DNA of 64,000 nt from Saprospiraceae bacterium (GCA_016714025.1 JADJOB010000001.1:310001-374000); one strand, 5' to 3'. Numbered from the stretch's first letter, positions 37,581 to 46,693 are shown. Numbers and translations are program-made. Notes: generated by a model from the letters alone, not told the origin.

Positions 37581-38357
37581 TTATGAGATTGCATCAGTCA
37601 GGACCCGTTGCAAATCACTGGGAAAAACTCCAGTATGTTTTTTAAAAGCTGCACTAAAATTGCTTTGGCTTGAGAAGCCAATCTGGTCGGCTACTTGCGA
37701 AACACTTAATGTGGTGGTAGTTAGTAATAACCTGGCTTTCATCATACGTTGTTCTTGCACAAAATCGTAGACGGTTTTACCAAAAAGTTCTTTAAATCCC
37801 TTTTTTAAATAGCATTGGTTGATCCCAATAATCATGGCCAATTCAGGGATGGTATATGGTTTATCTAAAGTGCTTAAAATAATTTCCTTTGCTTTTAATA
37901 TTTTATCCTTTTCAATTGGTTTGGATAAAAATTTACAACTGTTGCAAAATGCCTGGAGGGCGTTTTGCTCATTTTGAAAACACAAGAGCAATGAAAGTGC
38001 CTTACTTTCTAAAAACATACTTTTTAATATTCCCGAATATTTGCACTTTACAATATCGTGCAATACCATTTGCGTATTACAACAGATTTCTTTGTGGCTA
38101 AATAAGGTAAATTGATCTAAATCTAATGCTCCAAAATCATTGGAGTAAACTTCCAAAAATTCATTGTGGAAATCAAATTGCAGTTCATAGGTAGCCAAAC
38201 TGTCATTTAAGGAAATATTACAATCTTGAGGAGCAAATTGGCAACGCAAGATTAGTTTATCTGAACTTCTTGTTAACGAGCAATGGCTTTCCTTAGAACT
38301 CTCTAAGGTTCTTAAGGAATATGTTAATCCAGTTCGAATCAGTTGCTCGTGAAACAT
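37581..38357 (-). CDS. AraC-family transcription regulator, PchR-like
   Basis: A 258-residue regulator. The C-terminal ~100 residues hold two helix-turn-helix motifs: AMIIGINQCYLKKGFKELFGKTV, and SVSQVADQIGFSSQSNFS followed by AAFKKHTGVFPSD. The N-terminal ~150 residues have the size and beta/alpha pattern of PchR/AlcR-type sensor domains, which respond to siderophores. It is transcribed in the same direction as the porin-imelysin-DUF1111 unit 121 bp downstream, so it most likely controls that unit. The effector is not shown by the sequence. Confidence 0.8.
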   Translation of the reverse strand: MFHEQLIRTGLTYSLRTLESSKESHCSLTRSSDKLILRCQFAPQDCNISLNDSLATYELQFDFHNEFLEVYSNDFGALDLDQFTLFSHKEICCNTQMVLHDIVKCKYSGILKSMFLESKALSLLLCFQNEQNALQAFCNSCKFLSKPIEKDKILKAKEIILSTLDKPYTIPELAMIIGINQCYLKKGFKELFGKTVYDFVQEQRMMKARLLLTTTTLSVSQVADQIGFSSQSNFSAAFKKHTGVFPSDLQRVLTDAIS

Positions 38358-38575
38358 TTTATAAAAACCCGTATTGAAGAATTGGAAGGTTTAATATGTA
38401 AAAATACAATTTGCATGTAAAAAGTTCATTTTTATAAAGACGTCGGACTAAAAGTTTAAAATTCTGTGGGCTGTTTGTTAAATAACTAAGGCAATTACTG
38501 ATTTTGAAAGTGATACACTTAAGCCATAAAAGTATGGGAATTAAAATACCAATCCGAAATTTAATTCTATAAGAA

Positions 38576-38795
38576 GCGGAGGAAGAGGGATGCCGACGAT
38601 TCCACAATACTTTCTTTCCAAAACACTATTTCCGTTTGAAATGTCGGCATGCTGACAAGCTTTGCTTCGTCAGCATTCGAATTTTGCGGAGGAAGAGGGA
38701 TGCCGACGATTCCACCTTACTTTCTTTCTAAAAAATTATTTCCTTTTGGAATGTCGGCATGCTGACAAGCTTTGCTTCGTCAGCATTCGAATGTT
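38576..38795. repeat. Two tandem 110-bp repeats continuing a tRNA-Ser 3' end
   Basis: The 15-mer GCGGAGGAAGAGGGA starts at 38576, 38686 and 38796, exactly 110 bp apart. The third copy is the real 3' end of tRNA-Ser. Each of the first two copies continues with a hairpin ATGCCGAC...GTCGGCAT and a second hairpin GCTGAC...GTCAGC before ATTCGAAT and the next copy. The rest of the gap (38358-38575) shows nothing recognisable. Confidence 0.9.
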
Positions 38796-38796
38796 G

Positions 38797-38881
38797 CGGA
38801 GGAAGAGGGATTCGAACCCCCGGACCTGTTACAGTCAACGGTTTTCAAGACCGCCGCGTTAAACCACTCTGCCATTCCTCC
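38797..38881 (-). tRNA. tRNA-Ser(TGA)
   Basis: An 85-nt class II tRNA on the minus strand. The 7-bp acceptor stem GGAGGAA/TTCCTCC, anticodon loop CTTGAAA (TGA at 38845-38847), long variable arm and GGTTCGAATCC T-arm are all readable. CCA is not encoded (the discriminator G is followed by CAA). A TATCTTTG -7 box lies 24 bp upstream at 38906-38913. Confidence 0.95.
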
Positions 38882-38905
38882 TGGCTGAATTTCAGCTTGC
38901 GGGCA

Positions 38906-38913
38906 CAAAGATA
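38906..38913 (-). promoter_or_regulatory. -7 box TATCTTTG for tRNA-Ser
   Basis: The minus strand matches TAnnTTTG exactly, 24 bp before the tRNA 5' end. The nearest TTTTG upstream is only 10 bp away, too close to be the usual -33 element. Confidence 0.5.
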
Positions 38914-39059
38914 ATCTCCCTGACAAAATCCTGCTATTCTTGACTGTCTAAATTGATGATCCCGGTCCTTTTCTACCATTTAAACGTTAACAGCTGCCAA
39001 ATGACCGCTGTTTTATACGAATTCCCCTTAATTTTAGAGCCTTATTAATTTATATAAGT

Positions 39060-39836
39060 ATGAAAAACTGGATCGTTTTTTCTTGTTTTACACTTCTGAG
39101 CTGTCTTTTGTCCTGTAAATCTAAAACTGAAAATGCTCAGGTTCCAACTGATGCGCCCAAGGACAGTATACAACTTGTTGCTTTTGAACCCTCAGCCGCA
39201 TTTTATGATGCTGCCATTAGTAAAATGGATTATCGTGATGGGCAATTTAAATTCACTCTTTCCGGGGATTATCAGTTGGGGCAACAAACACCGGATGCGC
39301 CTCAAAAAATGTGCGCTAACTCGGATAAAGGTCAACACATTCACTTAATTGTGGACAATAAACCCTATGAAGCCAAATATGAATCCGAATTTCACTATAA
39401 AATCGAAGACGGCAGTCATTATGTACTCGCCTTTCTTTCCCGTTCTTACCATGAAAGTATCAAAAACCCAAAGGCATCCGTATTGATCCATGCAGAAGTC
39501 AAAGACAGCTCCTTTAAAAAACTGAGCCCTGTAGATATGCCCATGCTATTTTATTCCCGGCCTAAAGGAACTTATGTAGGAAAAGACACTAAAAAAGTGA
39601 TGCTTGACTTTTATTTGGCTAATTGTCGTTTAGGTCAAATGTTTAAAGTAAAAGCAGAAATCAATCAAAAGGAATTTATCATTGATAAATGGCAACCCTA
39701 TTACATGACAGGTTTACCAATGGGTGAGAATAAAATTAAATTAAGTTTATTAGACAGTGCGGGTGTTCTGGTTAATAACCCATTTAATCCAGTAGAACGA
39801 ACTTTTACCCTACAAGCAGAACCGGGTCAGAAATAA
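39060..39836 (+). CDS. Lipoprotein of unknown function
   Basis: A 258-residue lipoprotein (SPII signal ending LLSCKSK, Cys 19). The mature part is beta-rich: FKFTLSGDYQLG, then GQHIHLIVDNKPYEAKYES and GSHYVLAFLSRSYHES, with a second half around LDFYLANC and GENKIKLSLLD. The HIHLIVDN and GSHYVLAFL strands recall domains in which a His-x-His pair precedes a short beta-sandwich, but I cannot name a family. It stands alone between two tRNA genes, with no operon partner. It is probably attached to an envelope membrane; its role is unknown. Confidence 0.7.
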   Translation: MKNWIVFSCFTLLSCLLSCKSKTENAQVPTDAPKDSIQLVAFEPSAAFYDAAISKMDYRDGQFKFTLSGDYQLGQQTPDAPQKMCANSDKGQHIHLIVDNKPYEAKYESEFHYKIEDGSHYVLAFLSRSYHESIKNPKASVLIHAEVKDSSFKKLSPVDMPMLFYSRPKGTYVGKDTKKVMLDFYLANCRLGQMFKVKAEINQKEFIIDKWQPYYMTGLPMGENKIKLSLLDSAGVLVNNPFNPVERTFTLQAEPGQK

Positions 39837-39843
39837 TTTTGTT

Positions 39844-39851
39844 TATCTTTG
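39844..39851 (+). promoter_or_regulatory. -7 box TATCTTTG for tRNA-His
   Basis: An exact TAnnTTTG match 8 bp after the lipoprotein stop codon and 59 bp before the tRNA, which implies a ~50-nt 5' leader removed by RNase P. Confidence 0.5.
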
Positions 39852-39910
39852 CATTCCTTTTTAAGAAACCAGGAGAACCAAAGCGTTCAACGGTCTATTA
39901 AGAATCACAT

Positions 39911-39985
39911 GGTGGTTGTAGCTCAGTTGGTTAGAGCATCGGTTTGTGGTTCCGAGGGTCGTGGGTTCGAATCCCATCATCCACC
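39911..39985 (+). tRNA. tRNA-His(GTG)
   Basis: A 75-nt tRNA including the encoded G-1 at 39911 opposite C73 at 39985. It shows the D-arm GCTCAGTTGGTTAGAGC, the anticodon GTG at 39946-39948 within TTGTGGT, and the T-arm GGGTTCGAATCCC. One T-T mismatch is apparent in the acceptor stem. CCA is not fully encoded. Confidence 0.93.
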
Positions 39986-39990
39986 CATTT

Positions 39991-40017
39991 AAAGCCCCTT
40001 TTTTGGGGCTTTTTTTA
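39991..40017 (+). terminator. Terminator of the tRNA-His transcript
   Basis: Stem AAAGCCCC/GGGGCTTT (39991-39998 with 40005-40012) with a six-T loop, followed by more T to 40017. It begins five bases past the tRNA end. The remaining ~357 bp to the next gene (40018-40374) show no clear feature. Confidence 0.9.
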
Positions 40018-40374
40018 TTCAACCCAGATTTTTCTTTGGCTTAGTATCGCGAGCCTAAATTTCTTCTAGATCAAGAACTTACACATATTTTTATTCACAA
40101 TATAAGCATGACCGCACTTATGCTAAAAATATTTTATTTGCAAAGATTTTATTGGACTTTTGAGGCTCACTACGAAATCAAAAGAAAAATACTGGTTTAG
40201 ATCCATTTGATTTGGAATTCTCCGCCGGAATGGAATTAAAACTGAGAAACAATTCCATAAACCCAATTGGATATTAAAAAGGGTCTCAATTTGTTTTGGT
40301 GCAATTTTTACAAGAATCGGATTGTTTTCTTCTGATTTTGTTTCAATTTGAATCCCTATCGAGGCCGAATTAAA

Positions 40375-43218
40375 TCAATGACCCGTTATTAAAATTTTCC
40401 GGATAGCAGATTGATCCAAATCAGCAGCATTGATTCTTATAAAATATAAACCTGGTGGAAAGGCTTCGGTAGTAATCGGATTACTTGTTGCGCTGCTTAT
40501 ATATTGACCCAACAAACTGCCATCTATTCTAAGTATTTCAATCTGATAAAACCCATCAATCCCTTCAATGATTAGTTCATGATTTGAATTAATATAAAGT
40601 TTTGGATTCTTAGCAAATACTTCTTGATTGGCATCGGGAATCAAGACTACTGGAAATTCAACTCGTTCACTTTTACAGATCAAATCATTGGAGCGAACTA
40701 CCCAATCGTAGAAATAATAATAGTAACTATCTCCTTTGTCTGATGTATTGATCCGAATTTTATCTTCAATAAAAAATGGGTAATAAAAATTCTGATCGGA
40801 TCGATACAATCTGGGACTAATTGATCCAAAAATTGCAGTGTTTTGTATTGAATTGGTAGTTAATTTATATGGTTTTTCAGCGGGGGGAATATTAAAACCA
40901 AGAAATACCTGATTACGTCCTTTGACCGTGTTTATTTCTTGTTGTTGAATCACCACACCATTTGCATCTAATAATTCAATGATTCGTTTACCGGGGTCAT
41001 CTGTGTACACCGTGACAGAATCTAAAATCACCGGATTATAAACCGTAAACAACATTTGATTATTAATAAAATTGGCATGGTAGGGTGACGCACTATAACT
41101 TGGGGTTTTTAATCCTCCGTGTACATGAGGGTATCTGTTTCTATTAAAATATTCAAGCCAATACGATGTTGATTGCAACAAACTGTCTGTAGTAAAAAAA
41201 GGTCCACTTGCTATTGGAAACAAATCGTCTTCGTTTCTAAACCATAAACAAGAGTCGGCGCCCCCATTTAAAATTCTGGGACCTGATTTATAGGCTGTAT
41301 CGGGGATAATTTGTGGTGAAAGTGGTGTATCAAAAAACTGTAGATTAAGTGTGTCAGAATATTCCAGATCACAAAAACCTTGTCGGATGGCATAATACAA
41401 TCCGCTTGTTTTTATTGTTAACGATGCAGCGCTATCTGTTGTGGACCAGCGCACCGATTCTTCGGGGTTCAATGCCAATTCCAATTCATCACCTGAACAC
41501 AAGTATTTTGTGTATCGGTGATTTAATTGAATTTGATTTTTTGGATTCAGATACACAGAAACCGGATCTGAAATAAAAAAACAATTATTAGAATCCCGTG
41601 CAGTATAATAATAAACACCTTCCTCAACGAGTTGGATCTTATATGAGTTACTTCCTGTATTCCAATGAATATCCCGAAATCTACTATCAGCAATTAAATT
41701 GGTATCAATGGTGCCACAAAAGAATAATTTGTTTGGCTTTGTTCGATCTACTATCTGATAACATCCACTTTCATAAAAATTATATTGTGTGTTTGGAATT
41801 AAATTGTAGAAAACTTCTTCTAAACCGGATGGCCAATAAATATAAACACTGTCAACACGTGACGCCTTAGCCAATCCAAAATAAACAGCCATACTATTTT
41901 GAATTCCATAGGATTCACCTGCATGAACTTCCCTGATTTGAATCTTACCATTTACAAACAATTTAATTTTCGTCCCAATTCCATTTCGATTGGAATGAGT
42001 CCCTTCAAAATTAAATTTTATATAATGATTTCCGTTTGATGGATTAAGCCAGAGCTTATCTTGTTTGTTGGAAGGCGCATTTAACAGATCTGCATAACTT
42101 GCATAAAGGTCCAGACTGCCGTCATTATTAAAATCTCCTGTTGCGCAACTCGAAAATGCCTGAGAGAAAGCTTCTATGTCTATTTTTTCGAATTTAAAGC
42201 TGCCCAGATTTTGCCACAATTCGGTACCTGTGCCTGTTAGCAAAATGTCTAAATCTCCGTCATTGTCATAATCAAAAGCAACTGCTTGCAGGGCGATTCC
42301 ATTGTATTCCAAACCAGTACTTGCCGTAACATTTTCAAATCGATGATCTGCAGTCTGCTTAAGCAAATTACACGGAGTATAATGATTGATAACAAAAACA
42401 TCTGTCAATCCATCGTTGTCAAAATCTTCAAACAAGCTAGCCCAACTTTGATCTCCAATATCTAATCCTCGAGTGACCGCCTGGTTGTTCCAAGATTTTG
42501 TTAAACTATCATAAACATAAAACAGATTGAGTCTTCTGGGATCTCTCGGATCATTTACTCCTGGCTTACATTTTGAAATGTACAGATCGGGGATACCATT
42601 CCAGTCAAAGTCGGTCCAAATGCAGCCATAATTGCCTGCTGAATTCCCGACACCGGGTAATTCCAAATTAATTATACTGCTATTGCGTATCAGTTGACCG
42701 GTTGAATCATTTAGATAAACCCGTGATGCCGCATTGTCATCGCAAATGGTGAAATCAATCCAGCCATCCCGGTTAATATCAAAAAAGCAAGCTGCCTGGG
42801 AGAAAAAATAATCAACATCTGAAATTTTATCAGAAAATCCAGTAGCTGATTGATATAAAATATGGACTTGTGTTCCTTCTCCACTTAACGCGATGTCATT
42901 GTATCCATTTCGATCAATATCTGCAACATTAATAGAATAGACTGCTGTAAGACTATGAAATGGCAATTGATTCCAAAAAAAATGGGCTGAACCGTCATTG
43001 ATTCCGTACCATAATTTTTTGGACTGGTCAAGAATTAATAAATCATCCGTAGCGTCTCCGTTGACATCTGTAGCAGCGATTGCAATGCCACTGAAAAAAG
43101 ATTTACCTAAAGTGTGTTCGTTCCAGATTGATTGTGCAGAAATAAACTGCTGCAAAACCAATAAAATTATTGATAAGCAGGTTAAACGAATCGGGTGTAG
43201 CTTAAATTTGCTTTTCAT
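40375..43218 (-). CDS. VCBS/FG-GAP and ASPIC/UnbV surface protein with T9SS tail
   Basis: About 947 residues from the ATG at 43218, which gives a clean signal peptide (MKSKFKLHPIRL, hydrophobic core, FISAQ); an upstream in-frame ATG at 43332 would place 38 unlikely residues before it. FG-GAP/VCBS repeats carry calcium loops (DVNGDATDD, DIDRNGYND, DYDNDGDLD). About residues 399-486 form an ASPIC/UnbV domain (HAGESYGIQNS, IYWPSGLEEV). Ig-like beta regions follow, then a T9SS-type end (YQIEILRIDGSLLGQY, PPGLYFIRI). It is a CRTAC1-like secreted protein, related in domain set to the lipoprotein at 21491 but exported by T9SS rather than lipid-anchored. A -7 box lies six bases before the ATG. Confidence 0.85.
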   Translation of the reverse strand: MKSKFKLHPIRLTCLSIILLVLQQFISAQSIWNEHTLGKSFFSGIAIAATDVNGDATDDLLILDQSKKLWYGINDGSAHFFWNQLPFHSLTAVYSINVADIDRNGYNDIALSGEGTQVHILYQSATGFSDKISDVDYFFSQAACFFDINRDGWIDFTICDDNAASRVYLNDSTGQLIRNSSIINLELPGVGNSAGNYGCIWTDFDWNGIPDLYISKCKPGVNDPRDPRRLNLFYVYDSLTKSWNNQAVTRGLDIGDQSWASLFEDFDNDGLTDVFVINHYTPCNLLKQTADHRFENVTASTGLEYNGIALQAVAFDYDNDGDLDILLTGTGTELWQNLGSFKFEKIDIEAFSQAFSSCATGDFNNDGSLDLYASYADLLNAPSNKQDKLWLNPSNGNHYIKFNFEGTHSNRNGIGTKIKLFVNGKIQIREVHAGESYGIQNSMAVYFGLAKASRVDSVYIYWPSGLEEVFYNLIPNTQYNFYESGCYQIVDRTKPNKLFFCGTIDTNLIADSRFRDIHWNTGSNSYKIQLVEEGVYYYTARDSNNCFFISDPVSVYLNPKNQIQLNHRYTKYLCSGDELELALNPEESVRWSTTDSAASLTIKTSGLYYAIRQGFCDLEYSDTLNLQFFDTPLSPQIIPDTAYKSGPRILNGGADSCLWFRNEDDLFPIASGPFFTTDSLLQSTSYWLEYFNRNRYPHVHGGLKTPSYSASPYHANFINNQMLFTVYNPVILDSVTVYTDDPGKRIIELLDANGVVIQQQEINTVKGRNQVFLGFNIPPAEKPYKLTTNSIQNTAIFGSISPRLYRSDQNFYYPFFIEDKIRINTSDKGDSYYYYFYDWVVRSNDLICKSERVEFPVVLIPDANQEVFAKNPKLYINSNHELIIEGIDGFYQIEILRIDGSLLGQYISSATSNPITTEAFPPGLYFIRINAADLDQSAIRKILITGH

Positions 43219-43224
43219 AGTATG

Positions 43225-43232
43225 CAAATATA
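43225..43232 (-). promoter_or_regulatory. -7 box TATATTTG directly before the VCBS/T9SS gene
   Basis: The minus strand matches TAnnTTTG exactly and ends six bases before the ATG at 43218, so the transcript would be leaderless or nearly so. This supports 43218 as the start rather than 43332. Confidence 0.55.
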
Positions 43233-43250
43233 TTAAAAAAATTATAATAT

Positions 43251-44060
43251 TTGAACTCCCTACTGATTCAACGCCTGTTCCTGTATAGCCGCTATTATCT
43301 GAGTGCCAAAAGCATTTATCAAATGCATGCACCCTATTTGTTTGAATTGCTACAATTTGTATATGATCCGGACAGAAATTATTATGATTTTATAAAAATC
43401 CATGAGGCATCAAAATCCTTAGAATCAAATTATAATTTGATTGCTGAAAATGATTTCTCAAAAACGCATCAACAAGCAGGACTGAGCATTGGTGCTATGT
43501 ATAAGAAATCTGGACATACCTTGACAGCCTATGAGTGCTTGTATCGATTGGTTACTTTTATTAAGCCTAAAAATAGTTTGGAGCTTGGCGCATCTGTCGG
43601 AATGAGTGGTTTGAGTATGGCCCTGGCTAATAAATACGGTATTCATACCAGCGTTGAAGGAAATTCATCGCTCGCTGAATCAACAAACCGATTATTTCAA
43701 AACTATGAACTGAATTCTGCTCGTTGTTTGCATTCCCGATTTGATGAATTTTTATCAAATAACCCCCGTTCCAATTTGTTTGATTTTGTATTTATCGATG
43801 GAGACCACCGATACCAAGCGACCCTGGATAATTTTAATAAGTTGCTTGATATGCTTACAGAAGATGCAGTCTTACTAATAGATGACATTCATTGGTCAGC
43901 AGAAATGCATAAAGCCTGGATTGAATTGAGTCGACACCCATCCATACATTGCAGTTTGGAAATGATGCGATGGGGTTTATTATTTAAATCAAAAAAATTA
44001 ACAAAAGGATGCTTTAGTTATATCCCTGTGTATTATAAACCCTGGCAAAAATTTATCTGA
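43251..44060 (+). CDS. Class I SAM-dependent methyltransferase (Bacteroidota small-molecule/O-MT-like)
   Basis: A 269-residue protein. The N-terminal segment YYLSAKSIYQMHAPYLFELL matches the usual lead of a Bacteroidota methyltransferase family (a K-A-K... HSPF-type stretch). It is followed by a Rossmann core: ELGASVGMSGLSMALA (motif I), SVEGN (acidic loop), DFVFIDGDHRYQATLDNF (motif IV) and LLIDDIHWSAEM. The layout resembles O-methyltransferase 3 or CmcI-like enzymes; the substrate is unknown. The start is TTG at 43251: an in-frame stop lies 4 bp upstream, the first ATG (43323) is inside the conserved N-terminal segment, and no other strong start exists. It is divergent from the VCBS gene and ends 2 bp from a convergent ATPase gene. 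Confidence 0.8.
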   Translation: MNSLLIQRLFLYSRYYLSAKSIYQMHAPYLFELLQFVYDPDRNYYDFIKIHEASKSLESNYNLIAENDFSKTHQQAGLSIGAMYKKSGHTLTAYECLYRLVTFIKPKNSLELGASVGMSGLSMALANKYGIHTSVEGNSSLAESTNRLFQNYELNSARCLHSRFDEFLSNNPRSNLFDFVFIDGDHRYQATLDNFNKLLDMLTEDAVLLIDDIHWSAEMHKAWIELSRHPSIHCSLEMMRWGLLFKSKKLTKGCFSYIPVYYKPWQKFI

Positions 44061-44062
44061 AA

Positions 44063-46693
44063 TTATTTCATGAAACCTAAACGAGGTCTGTTAAATACAT
44101 CCCTTCTGTCTTTTCCCGGAACAAACGACAAAACGTCTTCTAATTCAATTATCGTTTGATTTGTTTTTAGCAGCTCATTTTCACTTAAATTGGAAAGACG
44201 AATATTTTGGAAGCGAATGATTTCTTCACATATCGAACGAATCACCCTGGCATTGCCAAAAAACTTGTCTTTACTATCAAATAGATAGGCTAAATAAGCA
44301 CGCAAATGGGTATCTGCTGCATCGCTGATATGCAAGTTGACATCTGAAAACATTTTCATTGCAATCATAAACAATTCCTCTTCGGAATAGTCTTCAAATT
44401 TTAGAATCTTATCAAAGCGACTGCTTAATCCAGGATTTGATTTTAAAAAGAGCTCCATAGAATCTGTGTATCCAGCTACAAAGACAAAAAACTGTCCACG
44501 CTGGTCTTCCATCCGTTTCAGGAGGGTTTGAATGACCTCACTTCCGTAATCAGCGTTTTGTTGATTCACGGAACTGAGTGAGTAAGCTTCATCAATAAAT
44601 AAAACGCCACCCATAGCCTCTTCAATTTTTTCTGCAGTTTTAATTGCAGACTGGCCAATGTATCCTGCTACCAAACCCTGGCGATCGGTTTCAACCATGT
44701 GACCACGTTCTAAAATTCCAAGGGCTTTGTAAATCTTTGCTAATATTCTTGCAACGGTACTTTTTCCGGTTCCAGGATTTCCCAGAAACACCGTATGTAG
44801 AAAATGTTGATTTAATACTTCTTTACCTGATTTACGGGCAAATTGAACAATGCGAACCAATTCTCGGATTTCTTTTTTTACTTTTTCAATTCCTACCAGT
44901 TGATCCAATTCAACTAAAGCAGTTTGCAATAATTCCTGATCTACTGGAATTAATGGTTTAACATGCACAGGTTCTAATTCGATCTTTTGCACATCTTCCA
45001 GGGTAACGCTACTTAATAATTCCACTTCCAATTCCTGAGGTGCGCTATTTGACATCACCCGAATTCCAAGATTTATTTTTGCTTTTTCCACGAGATCGAA
45101 AACAAGACGTGCGTTACCAAAGGTATTGTCGCGGTTGCGATAGGCTTCGAGAATAAGATGCTGTAATTCTTCCACAGCATCTGATTTAAATTGAACCCCT
45201 TTACGCATCATTGCAAAATTTGCGATTTCATAAAGTTCCTGTGGCAAATAATCAGGAAATTCAAAATACAATTTAATTCTGGATTTTAAGCCGGGGTTTG
45301 AATCCAGAAAATAGCGCATTTCTTTGGGATAACCCGCCATGATGACTGCAAGATCACCAGGTCCATTTGACATTTCTTTTACAAGAATTTCAATTACCTC
45401 TCTTCCAAAATCTTTGCTGTCATCATTGGTTCTTGCCAAAGCATAGGCTTCATCAATAAACAAAACGCCGCCTCTTGCTTTTTCAATAACTTCTTTGACT
45501 TTTGGTGCGGTTTGTCCAATATATTCTCCAACCAGTTCTGCACGATCCGCTTCATAAACATGTCCTTTTGAAAGCACGCCCATCTTGCGATACAAACGAC
45601 CCATCATTTTGGCAATAGTCGTTTTACCTGTTCCGGGATTTCCATAAAACACAGAATGCAAAGCCAATTTTTCTTCTTCCCGAATTCCTTTTTCTTGTCT
45701 TAGTTGTAAAAATTTAACGTATTGCGCATGTTCGCTTACTTTTCTCTTTATATCCTGTAAACCGATTAATTGGTTTAACTCAGATAAGATGTCTTCCAAT
45801 TTAGATTGATCGGGTTCGATCCCTGGCAATACGATGGGATCAGATATATGCGGAAGTGTTATAGGAGCAATACCTTCTTCAAACTCAAAAGCCACCTCAA
45901 AAGGCATCACAGCCAAAAGGCGCTCCATAAATACTATTTCAACCGTATATAAACCTTCCCACCAGGATCCTTTCACATTAGAGCCCCACCCAGCTGTAAT
46001 AAGTATTTTCTCATCTTCTCTGCGTACCGGAACCAAACGGGTTACTTGTCCTTTTAATTCACGAGACTCATTTAAAAACTTCACAAAGAGTTCGCATTGC
46101 CAATGTGCTTGAACACTTTTATTGTCCAGGACCAATTCTGCATAGATATATCTGGTTTCTTCCCCGTTAAATGTTTTTACATAATTCCGTTCTTCTTGAG
46201 AAACATCTTCAAAAGGACCCTCATACAATTTAAGAGATTGCAATTCAATATAAGGTCTGTCGGTTTCAGTTTTAGAGACTCCAGGATCTTCAATATAAAA
46301 ATACTTACTCCCTATTTTTTCTCCATCCATCCAGGCTTCCCAATAATAACTGCCCTTCTTCCAAAAAGAGCCTTCCTTCTTATTACCCCAACCTTCCCGA
46401 ATAAACACCGTATGATCAAATTTTGAAATCTTACGCCGGAAGCTGAGATTGCAAACTTCTTTCTTGGTTTTAATTAAACTAAAGCATTTTAATTCAATGT
46501 CAGTCTCCCAGGATTCCTTGTCAAAATATTTATTAATAAATGATAGTTCGACATAGATATAGGACGTATCAAATCGATCAAATACCTGGCGGTACTTTTT
46601 TTTATTATCTGCCAGCCATTCTGTAGATGCGTAAACCTTTAGTTCTTTAAACTTAAATTTTTTGGTTTCGGGAATTTTAATTTCTTCTTCCAT
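44063..46693 (-). CDS. Tandem AAA+ ATPase (CbxX/CfxQ-SpoVK type) with duplicated N-terminal beta domains
   Basis: An 876-residue cytoplasmic protein. Two ~115-residue N-terminal units (about 10-130 and 150-270) share the order beta strands, E/AGWG..(K)GS-(F/W)W and a closing strand, so they are an internal duplication. Two complete AAA+ modules of the CbxX/CfxQ class follow. The first has Walker A GNPGTGKT near residue 348 and Walker B VLFIDEAYAL near 410; the second has GNPGTGKS near 634 and VLFIDEAYSL near 695. Both carry (V/A)GYIGQ and a SNPGL-(K/S)SR arginine-finger region, so both probably hydrolyse ATP. The class remodels protein complexes (Rubisco activases, EccA, SpoVK). The target here is unknown, since flanking genes are unrelated; the N-terminal domains probably choose it. 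Confidence 0.85.
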   Translation of the reverse strand: MEEEIKIPETKKFKFKELKVYASTEWLADNKKKYRQVFDRFDTSYIYVELSFINKYFDKESWETDIELKCFSLIKTKKEVCNLSFRRKISKFDHTVFIREGWGNKKEGSFWKKGSYYWEAWMDGEKIGSKYFYIEDPGVSKTETDRPYIELQSLKLYEGPFEDVSQEERNYVKTFNGEETRYIYAELVLDNKSVQAHWQCELFVKFLNESRELKGQVTRLVPVRREDEKILITAGWGSNVKGSWWEGLYTVEIVFMERLLAVMPFEVAFEFEEGIAPITLPHISDPIVLPGIEPDQSKLEDILSELNQLIGLQDIKRKVSEHAQYVKFLQLRQEKGIREEEKLALHSVFYGNPGTGKTTIAKMMGRLYRKMGVLSKGHVYEADRAELVGEYIGQTAPKVKEVIEKARGGVLFIDEAYALARTNDDSKDFGREVIEILVKEMSNGPGDLAVIMAGYPKEMRYFLDSNPGLKSRIKLYFEFPDYLPQELYEIANFAMMRKGVQFKSDAVEELQHLILEAYRNRDNTFGNARLVFDLVEKAKINLGIRVMSNSAPQELEVELLSSVTLEDVQKIELEPVHVKPLIPVDQELLQTALVELDQLVGIEKVKKEIRELVRIVQFARKSGKEVLNQHFLHTVFLGNPGTGKSTVARILAKIYKALGILERGHMVETDRQGLVAGYIGQSAIKTAEKIEEAMGGVLFIDEAYSLSSVNQQNADYGSEVIQTLLKRMEDQRGQFFVFVAGYTDSMELFLKSNPGLSSRFDKILKFEDYSEEELFMIAMKMFSDVNLHISDAADTHLRAYLAYLFDSKDKFFGNARVIRSICEEIIRFQNIRLSNLSENELLKTNQTIIELEDVLSFVPGKDRRDVFNRPRLGFMK

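Noticed and set aside
38359..38607. 82-residue minus-strand open frame next to the tRNA-Ser repeats
   Set aside because: No signal, no family features and an unlikely composition; it lies partly in the 110-bp repeat.
38576..38881. An integrated mobile element at tRNA-Ser
   Set aside because: Only short repeats exist; no integrase or cargo gene lies between the copies.
40200..40275. A possible relic of a beta-barrel gene (frame reading FDLEFSAGMELKLRNN)
   Set aside because: Only about 30 codons between stops, with no start and no homologue that I can name; chance is not excluded.
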